Of a DNA stretch of 38,632 nt, positions 1-9,519 are shown piece by piece. Position 1 is the stretch's first letter. Each line of letters opens with the position of its first letter. Under the pieces are notes generated by a model, which saw only the letters and a program-made list of their open reading frames with translations, made no database searches and was not told the origin of the DNA. A program made the position numbers and the translations under genes. This stretch comes from an uncultured Bacilli bacterium (GTDB lineage Bacteria; Bacillota_I; Bacilli_A; RF39; UBA660): positions 1 through 38,632 of the forward strand of contig CANRKL010000005.1 in the NCBI GenBank assembly GCA_947631205.1. Reading direction: 5' to 3'.

Positions 1-69
1 CATGTGTTTGGATTATTTTAACGTCTTCATTGACGATTTTTGTCGTGGACAAAATTTATGTTTTTATTT

Positions 70-354
70 TCAACCTTCAACCTCTTTATTCTTTTTTTCT
101 TCTAATTTAGTTAAAATAGCTTCTACTGTATACCATTCTTCTTCTGTTTTTAAAGGCATTAATTCTTTGCTATTTTCTTTAATAATATTTGCATATACTC
201 TTTTAGATTCCCCATCATCTAAAACATTATCGGTATAAACAATATAACTTAAATTGCTTTTCTTAGGTGTAAAAATATATAAGACATCACATTCTTTAAT
301 ATTTCCTTTTTCATCTTTAATTTTAATTTTACTATAATTCTTTTTTTTGTTCAA
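70..354 (-). CDS. DUF1292-family small protein
   Basis: ORF 94 aa; acidic/aromatic pattern and position immediately downstream of ruvX, typical of DUF1292 (YrzB-like) in the ireB-ruvX-DUF1292 cluster of Firmicutes. Confidence 0.75.
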   Translation of the reverse strand: MNKKKNYSKIKIKDEKGNIKECDVLYIFTPKKSNLSYIVYTDNVLDDGESKRVYANIIKENSKELMPLKTEEEWYTVEAILTKLEEKKNKEVEG

Positions 355-775
355 ACTCTTTCCTTCTTCCTTTTAAAAAAGTATCTAAAATAAGAGAAGA
401 CGCTACATTATCAATAACTTTCTTTCTTTTTTTTCGACTATTATTGGAAGTTATTAATATTTTTTCAGCTTCAACAGTTGATAATCTTTCATCTACTAAA
501 TGAACTTTAAGCTTAAATTCTTCTTCTAATAATTCTTTAAACTTATAACTTCTTTCTCCGGCAAATCCTATACTATTATTCATATTTTTTGGTAATCCTA
601 AAACAAGCTCAGTAATATTTTTCTCTTCAATAATAGATTTTAGTTCTTTAAGACAAGCACGATAATCATTTACTGGAAAACAAATTGTCTTAACGGGCAA
701 AGCCATCATATTATCTTTATCACTTACTGATATTCCTAATGTTTTAGTTCCTAAATCTAATCCTAAGTATCTCAT
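332..775 (-). CDS. ruvX: Putative pre-16S rRNA nuclease / Holliday junction resolvase RuvX (YqgF)
   Basis: N-term MRYLGLDLGTKTLGISVSD, internal LVLGLPKNMN and VDERLSTVEAE motifs characteristic of YqgF. Confidence 0.95.
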   Translation of the reverse strand: MRYLGLDLGTKTLGISVSDKDNMMALPVKTICFPVNDYRACLKELKSIIEEKNITELVLGLPKNMNNSIGFAGERSYKFKELLEEEFKLKVHLVDERLSTVEAEKILITSNNSRKKRKKVIDNVASSLILDTFLKGRRKEFEQKKEL

Positions 776-1011
776 TTTAAGAATTCTTCTAATAGATAAG
801 CTAATATTTCACTTCTCTCTAAACTCATAATCTTTCCTCTAGCATCTTCAAATGTTGATATATAACCTGGGTCCCCACTAATTAAGTAACCAGCTAGTTG
901 TTTAATTGGGTCATACCCTTTTAATCTTAGACTTTCACATACTTCTTTTAAAGTAAGTCTAATATTTGCTTTCTCTATCATTTTAACATCAAATAAAGTC
1001 GTGTTTTCCAT
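772..1011 (-). CDS. ireB: IreB family regulatory phosphoprotein (YrzL-like)
   Basis: MENTTLFDV...GYDPIKQLAGYLISGDPGYISTFEDAR..I..LER.EIL; upstream of ruvX. Start taken as ATG at 1011 (GAGGTGG RBS) rather than the TTG at 1023. Confidence 0.9.
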   Translation of the reverse strand: MENTTLFDVKMIEKANIRLTLKEVCESLRLKGYDPIKQLAGYLISGDPGYISTFEDARGKIMSLERSEILAYLLEEFLK

Positions 1012-1058
1012 ATTCCACCTCAATTATCTTCTTTATTGTACCAAAAAAATACTATAAA

Positions 1059-1103
1059 GGTCAAGGTGGCTTATATTGACTTCAAAAAAAAAATGATTAT
1101 AAT
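1059..1103. promoter_or_regulatory. Divergent promoter region for ireB operon (-) and giant sigma-like gene (+)
   Basis: + strand TTGACT (1076-1081) N16 TATAAT (1098-1103); - strand TTGACC-N18-TACAAT reads towards ireB. Confidence 0.55.
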
Positions 1104-1122
1104 AACTTTCTAGGTGGTTTAT

Positions 1123-4100
1123 ATGCTTAATGATACTTTTAAAATGTATTTAAAAGAAATTAGTAGGTATCCTTTATTAGCAGAAGAAGAAACTAAAAGA
1201 CTAATTAAGGAATGGCAAGAAAATCATAATGTGGAAGCTTATCAAAAAGTTGTTAATTCTAACTTAAGATTAGTTATTAAACCCGCCAAAAAATACATAA
1301 ATCAAATAAATCACTTACAAATTTTAGATATTATTGAAGAAGGTAATTTAGGCTTATTAAGAGCAATTGATGATTATAATCCTGATTTAGGGTCTTTTAC
1401 AACTTATGCTTATGGTTGGATAGAAGGAAATATTTTAAAAGCTATTAATGAAAAAGAAGCAATGATAAGAAAACCTACTCACATCAAATATTTATTAGTT
1501 AAATATCTTAAGTTAATAGAAGAAAAACCTGATATTGATGATAAGTTAATATGTGAGACTTTAAATATTACTCTTAATACTTTAAAGAGAGTTAAAGAAT
1601 ATTATCAAACTGAACCAATAAGTTTAAATACTTTGATAAATGAAGAAGAAGAAGAAAGTGAAATAAGTGAGTTTCTTCCAATTAGTCACAATGATTATAA
1701 TGATTTAGTTGATAATATTAATGATAGAGAAATATATTTAGTATTTAAAGAAGTTTTAGGGGCACATGAATATTTTATTTTTTACTATCGTCTTATTAAT
1801 GATTCAAATATTTCTTTAAGAAAAATTGGTGATTATTTTCATGTTTCTGGAGAATCTATTAGAATGCTTGAAAAAAGAGTTAAGAAAAAAGTGGCGGCTT
1901 ATCTAAAAAATAAAAGATTATATCAAGCGACTTTAAAGAAAATTAAAAATAGAGAAAAAGATAATTTTAATAAATTAAAAATTACTCCTAATAATCCTTC
2001 AAATATTATTACTTACTTATACTTAAAAAATAAGATACCTTTTAGGGAACACTACTTATACTATTTAATTTATCTTAGTAACTATCATTATGAAATAGAT
2101 GATTATCAAAAAATATTTAATATTAGTTATCATGAATTAAAGGGTCTTATAAGTAACTTAAAAAAATATATAAATAATTTAAATTCTAAAGATTTTCAAG
2201 AATTTAGAGATAATCTTATGAATAAATATTTAGGATTAAAAATTTTAAAAATTAACTTAGATAGTCAAGATTTTTATTTCAAACGTTTTAAATTAACTCA
2301 AAAATATCAAAATCTAGATTTTCTAACGGTTATTAATTTATTTAATGAAATAAGCTATCACTTATCCCCTACTGATATTAGAATATTAAAAAAATATTAT
2401 AATGATTATTCGGATATGAAAGTAATTAGTCATTTAGAATTAGAAAAAAATATTAATTTAATTAAATTCAATTATTATCCTAAAGATACTAGTGTTTCTA
2501 AAAATAAACTTCTTAAAACTTTAGAAGAATATCGGAATGACTTTAGTGAAGAACAAATTTCATATTTACAAGCTTATTATTTTAATCAAATAGATAAAGA
2601 TGTTTTTCTTAAAAAGTATCCTAATTCTGGGTTAATTAAACATCATGAACATTTAGTAAATCGTTTAGAAAGATGTTATTATCATATCTTTAAGTATTTT
2701 GAAAATAATTTTAATAAAGAAAATTGGGTACAAATAAGAAGCCAATATTCAGAACGTTTTAGTGATTTGAAAAGGCAAATTTTAGACTTATATTATGGGA
2801 TTTATGATAGTCCTAAAAGTATTTTAGAAATATCTAATATTCTTCACTTAGATTATAAAAAAACTCATGCTTTTTGTCGTAATGCAAGGGATTTAGCTAT
2901 TAATATTTTAAATGGTTCAAGCGCTAAAAAGGAAATAATTAAGGAGAACTATATTCCGTATCTTAATGATTTACATTATGAATTTAAAAGTAGTATTAGA
3001 AATATTTTAAAATTATATATAATTGAAAATAAAACTTATGATGAAATAAGAGAGATAACTAGTTTATCAAAAACTAAAATATCTAATATTATAATTGAAG
3101 GAATTAAAAGAATTGATTATTATCGTTTTAATCTTTCTTCACCTTTTATTATTTCAAAAGAAGAATTACTTACTTTTTTGGATTCTCAAAATAAATTTAA
3201 TGAACAAGAAAAAGAAATACTTGTTTTAAAATATATTGATTGTTTGACAAATAAAGAAATTGAAGAAAAAACTCATGTGCAAATATCTAAAATAAATGCT
3301 ATTTCTAATAAATTTTCTAAACTTTACAACAGTTATTTAATTAAAGATATTTTGGTTAATGAAGATGATTATCAAGAAGAAATAAATAAACATCCAAGTG
3401 AGTCTTTGTTAAAAAAAGAAGAAAAAGAGTTTATCAGCTACTATTTAGGACTTACAAACTCTTATAATCCTCTTGGTCAAAAATTAGCTAAAGAAAAACT
3501 TATGGTAATGTTTTCTTTAAATCCCTCTACTTATCAGCATTTAGTTAATGATATTAGAAAAAAAATGAAAAGGTTAAAAGCAGGACTTCTTAGACCTTCT
3601 TATTCTTTTATTAAAAGAGATGATTTAGATAGAATCTTAGATGATAAACACTTACCTATTTCTTCTAAAGATAAAGATTTATTGTGTTATCTTTTTGAAT
3701 TAAAAGATTATCCTTATTATACTTTTGAAGAAGTAAGCACTATTAAAAATGAAAATGTAGATAATCTTCACCGAAGATATTATCAAATTATTGTAACTAT
3801 TTATAAGTATTTAAATCATGAAATAGATGGGAAGTATGATTTTAATGAAGATATTATGCCTATATTAAAATATTTTAGTTTGTCATCACGGGACTATATT
3901 ATTTCTTATTATAAAGATGAATTAACTTATGAGCAAATAAAAGATAAATATAATCTGACATTTAATGAGGTTGTTTCAATTTTTAGTCAGATTAAAAGTA
4001 AGATATATGATATTTTAAATAATCCGCAAGCTAAAAAGTTTGACTTTGATTTTTATTATCAAGAAAAAGATAATCCTGCCCTTCCTTATTATAGAGATAT

Positions 4101-4665
4101 AAGGTTAGCTAAACAAATTTTTGATTTGGCTTTTGGTCCTAAAAGATTAAGTAATCTAGGTATTGCTAAAGCTTTAAATTTAGATATTTCTTTATCAAAT
4201 ATTAATAGTATTATTAATGATTTTATGCTTAGTTTTTGTAAATTGAAAGATAATATTTTTAAAGAGAATACTTTTACTTATGAAGAAATATGGAGTTATT
4301 ATAAAAAAAATGAAGCTAATATGCCTAGTTATTTAAAAAATATTTATTTAAAATACTTTAAAAGAAAATGTGAACCATCATTTTTCATAATTAATGATTT
4401 AATTAAAGAAACTAAGAAAGATGCTTTTATCTACTCTTTAGCTACTAAAGAAGAAGTATTGCAACTATTAGATAAGTATAATGATAAATTACCTTATAAA
4501 GTTAAAGAAAATCTTATGAAAAATTTTAATATTTCTAAACAAAAATTTTTAAATGGTAAAGAGATAAATCATGTCTATAAATTATTAAATATTTTAGATA
4601 ATTCTTTAGAAAAAAAAGAAGCAATTAAAGAATTATATGATAAACCACCTATAAAACATCTGTAG
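1123..4665 (+). CDS. Giant sigma-70-like protein (sigma regions 1.2-4 at N-terminus, ~900 aa extension with multiple region-4-like HTH modules)
   Basis: DTFKMYLKEISRYPLLAEEETKRL (region 1.2), VNSNLRLVIKPAKKY..LQILDIIEEGNLGLLRAIDDYNPDLGSFTTYAYGWIEGNILKAI (region 2), ISLRKIGDYFHVSGESIRMLEKRVKKKV (region 4). Start taken as ATG 1123 with TAGGTGG RBS. Confidence 0.8.
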   Translation: MLNDTFKMYLKEISRYPLLAEEETKRLIKEWQENHNVEAYQKVVNSNLRLVIKPAKKYINQINHLQILDIIEEGNLGLLRAIDDYNPDLGSFTTYAYGWIEGNILKAINEKEAMIRKPTHIKYLLVKYLKLIEEKPDIDDKLICETLNITLNTLKRVKEYYQTEPISLNTLINEEEEESEISEFLPISHNDYNDLVDNINDREIYLVFKEVLGAHEYFIFYYRLINDSNISLRKIGDYFHVSGESIRMLEKRVKKKVAAYLKNKRLYQATLKKIKNREKDNFNKLKITPNNPSNIITYLYLKNKIPFREHYLYYLIYLSNYHYEIDDYQKIFNISYHELKGLISNLKKYINNLNSKDFQEFRDNLMNKYLGLKILKINLDSQDFYFKRFKLTQKYQNLDFLTVINLFNEISYHLSPTDIRILKKYYNDYSDMKVISHLELEKNINLIKFNYYPKDTSVSKNKLLKTLEEYRNDFSEEQISYLQAYYFNQIDKDVFLKKYPNSGLIKHHEHLVNRLERCYYHIFKYFENNFNKENWVQIRSQYSERFSDLKRQILDLYYGIYDSPKSILEISNILHLDYKKTHAFCRNARDLAINILNGSSAKKEIIKENYIPYLNDLHYEFKSSIRNILKLYIIENKTYDEIREITSLSKTKISNIIIEGIKRIDYYRFNLSSPFIISKEELLTFLDSQNKFNEQEKEILVLKYIDCLTNKEIEEKTHVQISKINAISNKFSKLYNSYLIKDILVNEDDYQEEINKHPSESLLKKEEKEFISYYLGLTNSYNPLGQKLAKEKLMVMFSLNPSTYQHLVNDIRKKMKRLKAGLLRPSYSFIKRDDLDRILDDKHLPISSKDKDLLCYLFELKDYPYYTFEEVSTIKNENVDNLHRRYYQIIVTIYKYLNHEIDGKYDFNEDIMPILKYFSLSSRDYIISYYKDELTYEQIKDKYNLTFNEVVSIFSQIKSKIYDILNNPQAKKFDFDFYYQEKDNPALPYYRDIRLAKQIFDLAFGPKRLSNLGIAKALNLDISLSNINSIINDFMLSFCKLKDNIFKENTFTYEEIWSYYKKNEANMPSYLKNIYLKYFKRKCEPSFFIINDLIKETKKDAFIYSLATKEEVLQLLDKYNDKLPYKVKENLMKNFNISKQKFLNGKEINHVYKLLNILDNSLEKKEAIKELYDKPPIKHL

Positions 4666-4696
4666 TTGATTTTTTGACAGTTTTTTTTATAAATAA

Positions 4697-4731
4697 GAAA
4701 AAAGCGATGATTTTTATTTCATCACTTTTTA
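4697..4731. terminator. Bidirectional terminator between convergent genes
   Basis: AAAAAGCGATGA...TCATCACTTTTT inverted repeat (one mismatch) flanked by A/T runs. Confidence 0.7.
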
Positions 4732-7299
4732 ATTAGCTTCTACTATAAGTCTTGCTCTAAAGTTTTTACCAGCTTGATAATTTTGCTGTAAGCCAGTATC
4801 TAAAAATTTATATTCAAGTTCATATTCATAAGTTGAATGAGCTGGAATTAATAAACTTTCAACTACATATTCATCATTAGTTGGGGATGGACTTTGCCCT
4901 TTTACTATTACTCCCTCTCTTCTTACTGTATATACAAGCTCACTATTAGGACTAAATTCATTTTTGACATCTGTAAATTTAATACTATAAGGAAGTGTTA
5001 TATCACTTGAATTTGATATTCTTAAAACTAAAGTTGAACTCCAGTTAGGTTGAATATTTGTTGCTACAACATCTTTAACATGAGTAACATATAAAATATT
5101 TTGATTACCTGCAGTTACATCTAATAAACCACCATCAGAAGTATCACAATTTTTATTACATTTACCATCATTATCGGTATCGATGTTTCTATCAGGAATA
5201 CCATCACCATTGGTATCACAGTTTAAATCGCATTTGCCATCGCCGTCAGAATCAATATTTATATCAGGAACGTTATCTCCATCTGTATCACAGTTGACAT
5301 CACATTTACCGTCGCCATTAGTATCTTGGTTAGATAAGTTTTTATCAGGTTTACCATCACCATCGGTATCAACGTTTGTATCTGGTACGCCATCACCATT
5401 AGTATCTATATCAACATCTGGTTTACCATCACCATTGGTATCAATGTTTACATCAGGAGTACCATCTCCATCAATATCCACATTGGTATCTGGCCATCCA
5501 TCTTTATCGACATCACAATTTATATCACACTTACCATCACCATTAGTATCTTGATTAGTTAAATTTCTATCAGGGGTACCATCACCATTAGTATCTTGAT
5601 TAAAGTGTGGCACGCGGTCTTTTTGATAATCAACATTAGTATCTGGTTTACCATCACCATCAATATCACAGTTTATATCACATACACCATCACCATTGGT
5701 ATCAACATTAGTATCAGGACTTCCTGTACCATTGGTATCAACATTAGTATCTGGTTTTTTATCACCATCTAAGTCACAGTTTAAGTCACATTTACCATCA
5801 TTATCCATATCAACATTTATTTCTGGCCAACCGTCGCTATCAGTATCACAGTTTAAATCACATTTACCGTCACCATTAGTATCTTGGTCCATTAAATTGT
5901 GGTCAGGTTTACCATCGCTATTACTATCAACGTTAAAATGTGGAATTTGGTCATTGTTATAATCAACATTTAAATCAGGTTTACCATCACCATTAGTATC
6001 ACAGTTGACATCACAAACACCATCACCATTGGTATCTTGATTAACTTTTGAATTATCACGGTCACAGTTTTCATCACAAACGCCATCATTATTATGGTCA
6101 ATGTTTTTATCTGGTTTACCATCGTTATTGGTATCACAGTTAAAATTACATTTGCCATCACCATCGGTATCACAGTTTAAATCACATTTACCGTCACCAT
6201 TTGAATCAATATTTAAATCAGGCATTCCGTCGCCATCGGTATCACAATTAACATCACACTTACCATCGCCATTGGTGTCTTGGTTCATTAAGTTTTCATC
6301 AGGTTTACCATCGCCATCGGTATCAACATTGGTATCAGGTTTTCCGTCTCCGTCAGTATCGATATTAGTATCAGGCTTGCCATCTTTATCATTATCTAAA
6401 TTTACATCTGGAGTTCCATTGCCATCAATATCAACGTTTGTATCTGGCCAACCATCTTTATTGTTATCACAATTAACATCACACTTACCATCACCATCAG
6501 TATCTTGATTAGTTAAATTTCTATCTGGTTTACCATCACCATCAGTATCTTCATTAAAATGAGGTTTTCTATCTTTTTTATAATCAACATTAGTATCAGG
6601 AACGCCATCTCCATCAGTATCACAGTTTATATCGCATTTGCCATCACCATCGGTATCAATATTTAAATCAGGGTCGCCATCTCCATCAATGTCAATATCT
6701 TTATCAGGTTTACCGTCACCATCAGTATCAATATTAACATCAGGTTCTTTATCACCATCAATATCGACATTAGTATCTGGCCAACCATCTTTATCAGTGT
6801 CACAGTTTATATCACACTTACCATCGCCATCAATATCTTGATTCAATAAATTTTTATCAGGTTTGCCATCGCCATCAGTATCTTGATTAAAGGTAGCATT
6901 TAAACTATTTTGATAATCAATATTTAAATCAGGAACGCCATCACCATCAGTGTCAATATTGACATTTGCTTTACCATCACCTGTCACATCAACATTTAAA
7001 TCAGGAATGCCATCACCATTAGTATCACAGTTTAAATCGCATTTGCCATCATTATTTGTATCACAATTTAACTTACAGGTTGAAGATGGTTTACCAGTAG
7101 AACCACCTGGACTTTCTTTATTAATATTTTTAACAAAAGCAAAAGTCGCTCCACCTATCCCAATAAACATAAGAAAAAATAATAGTATAACTATAATTAA
7201 ACTCTTACGATTGCTCTTTTCTTTTTCATCATTTAATAATTCCTTATATTGTTCTTCAAAATCTTCTTGTCTATTAATAGGATTATTGTTTTGTTCCAT
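4729..7299 (-). CDS. Membrane-anchored surface protein with very long DxDGDGxPDxNxD (EF-hand/thrombospondin type 3-like) repeat region and C-terminal beta-sandwich-like domain
   Basis: 856 aa; TM segment SLIIVILLFFLMFIGIGGATFAFV near N-term; about 640 aa of 13-residue D-rich repeats; non-repetitive C-terminal domain ending ...FRARLIVEAN. Confidence 0.85.
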   Translation of the reverse strand: MEQNNNPINRQEDFEEQYKELLNDEKEKSNRKSLIIVILLFFLMFIGIGGATFAFVKNINKESPGGSTGKPSSTCKLNCDTNNDGKCDLNCDTNGDGIPDLNVDVTGDGKANVNIDTDGDGVPDLNIDYQNSLNATFNQDTDGDGKPDKNLLNQDIDGDGKCDINCDTDKDGWPDTNVDIDGDKEPDVNIDTDGDGKPDKDIDIDGDGDPDLNIDTDGDGKCDINCDTDGDGVPDTNVDYKKDRKPHFNEDTDGDGKPDRNLTNQDTDGDGKCDVNCDNNKDGWPDTNVDIDGNGTPDVNLDNDKDGKPDTNIDTDGDGKPDTNVDTDGDGKPDENLMNQDTNGDGKCDVNCDTDGDGMPDLNIDSNGDGKCDLNCDTDGDGKCNFNCDTNNDGKPDKNIDHNNDGVCDENCDRDNSKVNQDTNGDGVCDVNCDTNGDGKPDLNVDYNNDQIPHFNVDSNSDGKPDHNLMDQDTNGDGKCDLNCDTDSDGWPEINVDMDNDGKCDLNCDLDGDKKPDTNVDTNGTGSPDTNVDTNGDGVCDINCDIDGDGKPDTNVDYQKDRVPHFNQDTNGDGTPDRNLTNQDTNGDGKCDINCDVDKDGWPDTNVDIDGDGTPDVNIDTNGDGKPDVDIDTNGDGVPDTNVDTDGDGKPDKNLSNQDTNGDGKCDVNCDTDGDNVPDINIDSDGDGKCDLNCDTNGDGIPDRNIDTDNDGKCNKNCDTSDGGLLDVTAGNQNILYVTHVKDVVATNIQPNWSSTLVLRISNSSDITLPYSIKFTDVKNEFSPNSELVYTVRREGVIVKGQSPSPTNDEYVVESLLIPAHSTYEYELEYKFLDTGLQQNYQAGKNFRARLIVEAN
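5135..7075 (-). repeat. Coding repeat array (39-bp DxDGDGxPDxNxD units with higher-order repeats)
   Basis: Tandem units visible at both DNA level (ccatcaccatnagtatc) and protein level; super-repeat landmarks HFN.D and GWP[DE].NVD recur. Confidence 0.9.
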
Positions 7300-7539
7300 A
7301 TTATCTCCTACTCTCTATTCTTATAGACTGATTATAGCATAAAGTGTAGCACTTAACAAGATTTTTTTTCAAAATAAAAACACCATATTTTGTGTTAAAA
7401 TATTCATCTACAACGCGATTTGGATATATAAAGATTTTTCTGTTCATTATCTTGCGGTATTTCATTATTTAAAAACTCAAAAAAGTCAATTTGACACATA
7501 TTATTCAGTTATTTTTTCATACTAAAAATGGTGATATTT

Positions 7540-8964
7540 GTGAAAAAAAATAGTATATGGCTTGATTATCCTTATAAAGAATCTTCTAAAACTTTAGAAA
7601 AAGATATTACAACTGATGTTTTAATTATTGGTGGTGGAATGACGGGTCTGTCGGTATCTTATTTTTTAAAAGATAGTAATTTAAAAGTTTGTCTTGTTGA
7701 TAAATCTTTAATAGCTCATGGTGTCAGTTCTAAAATGACTGCTAAAATATCTTATATTCAAGGTAATTATTTAAAAATTAAAAATTCATCTTCTTTAAGT
7801 AATGCCAAAAAGTATTTTTTATCTCAAAAGGAAGCTATTGGTATTTTACTTAATATTATAAATAAAGAACATATTTCTTGTAATTTAGAAGAAGTTCTTA
7901 CATATATTTATGCAGATACTCCTAAAGAAATTGTAAAATTACAAAAAGAGAAAAATCTTTTATCTAGTTGGCAGGCAAATATAGAAGAAGTAAAAAAAGA
8001 TAATTACTATGCTATTTCGACAACTAATTATGTTTTTCATCCCTTAAAGTATCTTTATGCTTTAAAAAGAATTTGTGAAAAAAAGATAGATATTTATGAA
8101 AATACGGAAATTAAAAGTATTAAAAAAGAAGATAATTATTTTATTTGTTCTTCTAATAATTATACTATTAAAGCCAAAAAGGTTGTTTTAGCTTGCCACT
8201 ACCCATTTTCTTTGTTTCCTTTTTTACTTCCCTTAAGAAGTTATGTTGAAAAGTCTTATCTTATGGCCTATTCTTATCCTTATAATAATCATACAGCTTT
8301 ATTATCTCAAAATAAATCATATCGTTTTTATGAAGATAAAAAAATTTATAAAATTTATCTTAGTAATTCGCATAATATTGGTAATCATTTAAATCGAAAA
8401 AAAGAGTATTATAAATTAATTAATAGTATAAAAGAAAGACCAGAATATCTTTGGGAAAATGATGATTTAATTACTATTGATTATCTCCCCTTTATTGGTA
8501 AGTTAAAAAGTAATGAAGAAAATATTTTACTTTCTACAGGTTATAATACTTGGGGAACGACAAATGCAACCTTAGCTGGTAAAATATTAAGTGATATTAT
8601 TTTAAAGAAAGAAAATCCTTATATTTCTTTATTTTCATTACAAAGGAATTATAATTACTTAGCTATATTTAATTCTCTTTCTAATATTTTTATTAATGGA
8701 AAAAGTTATCTTATAAATAAAATTAATCCTTCTAAAAAATGGTATTCTAGTGATATTTTCTTTAAGAAAAATAAAGCAATTATAAAAAGTAATAATAGTG
8801 AACATATAGTTATTAATAAATGTCCTCATATGGGTTGTCCTTTAATTTTTAATGAAGTTGAAAATGTTTGGGAATGTCCTTGTCATGCTTCTAAATTTGA
8901 TATTGATGGTAAATGTCTTAAAGGTCCTAGTAAACAGGATATTTCTTATCAAGAAAAAAAGTAA
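7540..8964 (+). CDS. FAD-dependent oxidoreductase with C-terminal Rieske [2Fe-2S] domain (YhfW-like)
   Basis: VLIIGGGMTGLSVSYFL dinucleotide-binding motif; C-term CPHMGCPLIFNEVENVWECPCHASKFD Rieske ligands. ORF track begins 7528; GTG at 7540 preceded by GGTGAT is a plausible start. Confidence 0.85.
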   Translation: MKKNSIWLDYPYKESSKTLEKDITTDVLIIGGGMTGLSVSYFLKDSNLKVCLVDKSLIAHGVSSKMTAKISYIQGNYLKIKNSSSLSNAKKYFLSQKEAIGILLNIINKEHISCNLEEVLTYIYADTPKEIVKLQKEKNLLSSWQANIEEVKKDNYYAISTTNYVFHPLKYLYALKRICEKKIDIYENTEIKSIKKEDNYFICSSNNYTIKAKKVVLACHYPFSLFPFLLPLRSYVEKSYLMAYSYPYNNHTALLSQNKSYRFYEDKKIYKIYLSNSHNIGNHLNRKKEYYKLINSIKERPEYLWENDDLITIDYLPFIGKLKSNEENILLSTGYNTWGTTNATLAGKILSDIILKKENPYISLFSLQRNYNYLAIFNSLSNIFINGKSYLINKINPSKKWYSSDIFFKKNKAIIKSNNSEHIVINKCPHMGCPLIFNEVENVWECPCHASKFDIDGKCLKGPSKQDISYQEKK

Positions 8965-8991
8965 AATAGCATATATTTTATTGAGGTAGTT

Positions 8992-9519
8992 ATGAAAAAG
9001 TTATTAATATGTAAAATTATTGGGATACTATTAACTTTTATTTTATGTTTTTTCTTACATTTTGCTTATCAAAATTTTCCTAATTTTCTTTTTAGTATCC
9101 TAACTCCAGTTAATGAAAGTATTTGGGAACACATGAAGTTAATTGCAACTTCTTTCATCATTATAAGTTTAATAGAGTATTTATTAATTCATAAAAAAAT
9201 TCATCTTAAAAATTTTACTCTAAACTTATTTATTGTTCCATCTTTAGGTATTATTACTTACTTAATTATTTATCTTCCCATCTTTTTAATTGTTGGTGAA
9301 AATATCTATATTAGTCTTGCTTTATTATTTTTAATTATTATTTTAATGCAAATACTAAGTTATTTTATTTTACAATATCCGACTATTAAGGGTGAAGAAA
9401 AAGTTGGCTTAATAGGATTATTCATTCTTTACTTTCTTTTCTTTTATTTTACTTATTTTCCACCCCATAATTTTCTTTTTTATGATTTAGTTAAAACTAG
9501 CTATGGTATTATTCATTGA
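8992..9519 (+). CDS. Multi-pass membrane protein (DUF6512-like)
   Basis: 175 aa, several hydrophobic segments; motif TPVNESIWEHMKL. Confidence 0.65.
   Translation: MKKLLICKIIGILLTFILCFFLHFAYQNFPNFLFSILTPVNESIWEHMKLIATSFIIISLIEYLLIHKKIHLKNFTLNLFIVPSLGIITYLIIYLPIFLIVGENIYISLALLFLIIILMQILSYFILQYPTIKGEEKVGLIGLFILYFLFFYFTYFPPHNFLFYDLVKTSYGIIH

Noticed and set aside
2-238. 78-aa + strand ORF at window start
   Set aside because: Antisense to the DUF1292 gene with no supporting features.
5135-7075. Possible CRISPR-like or noncoding direct repeat array
   Set aside because: Repeats are contiguous 39-bp coding units in frame in one long ORF; no unique spacers.
5183-7342. Multiple + strand ORFs (5183-5554, 5696-5962, 6101-6508, 6638-6841, 6950-7342) and - strand 5970-6173 with SPSVSTLVSG-type repeats
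   Set aside because: Antisense or alternate-frame shadows of the DxDGDGxPD repeat coding region; no RBS or independent composition.
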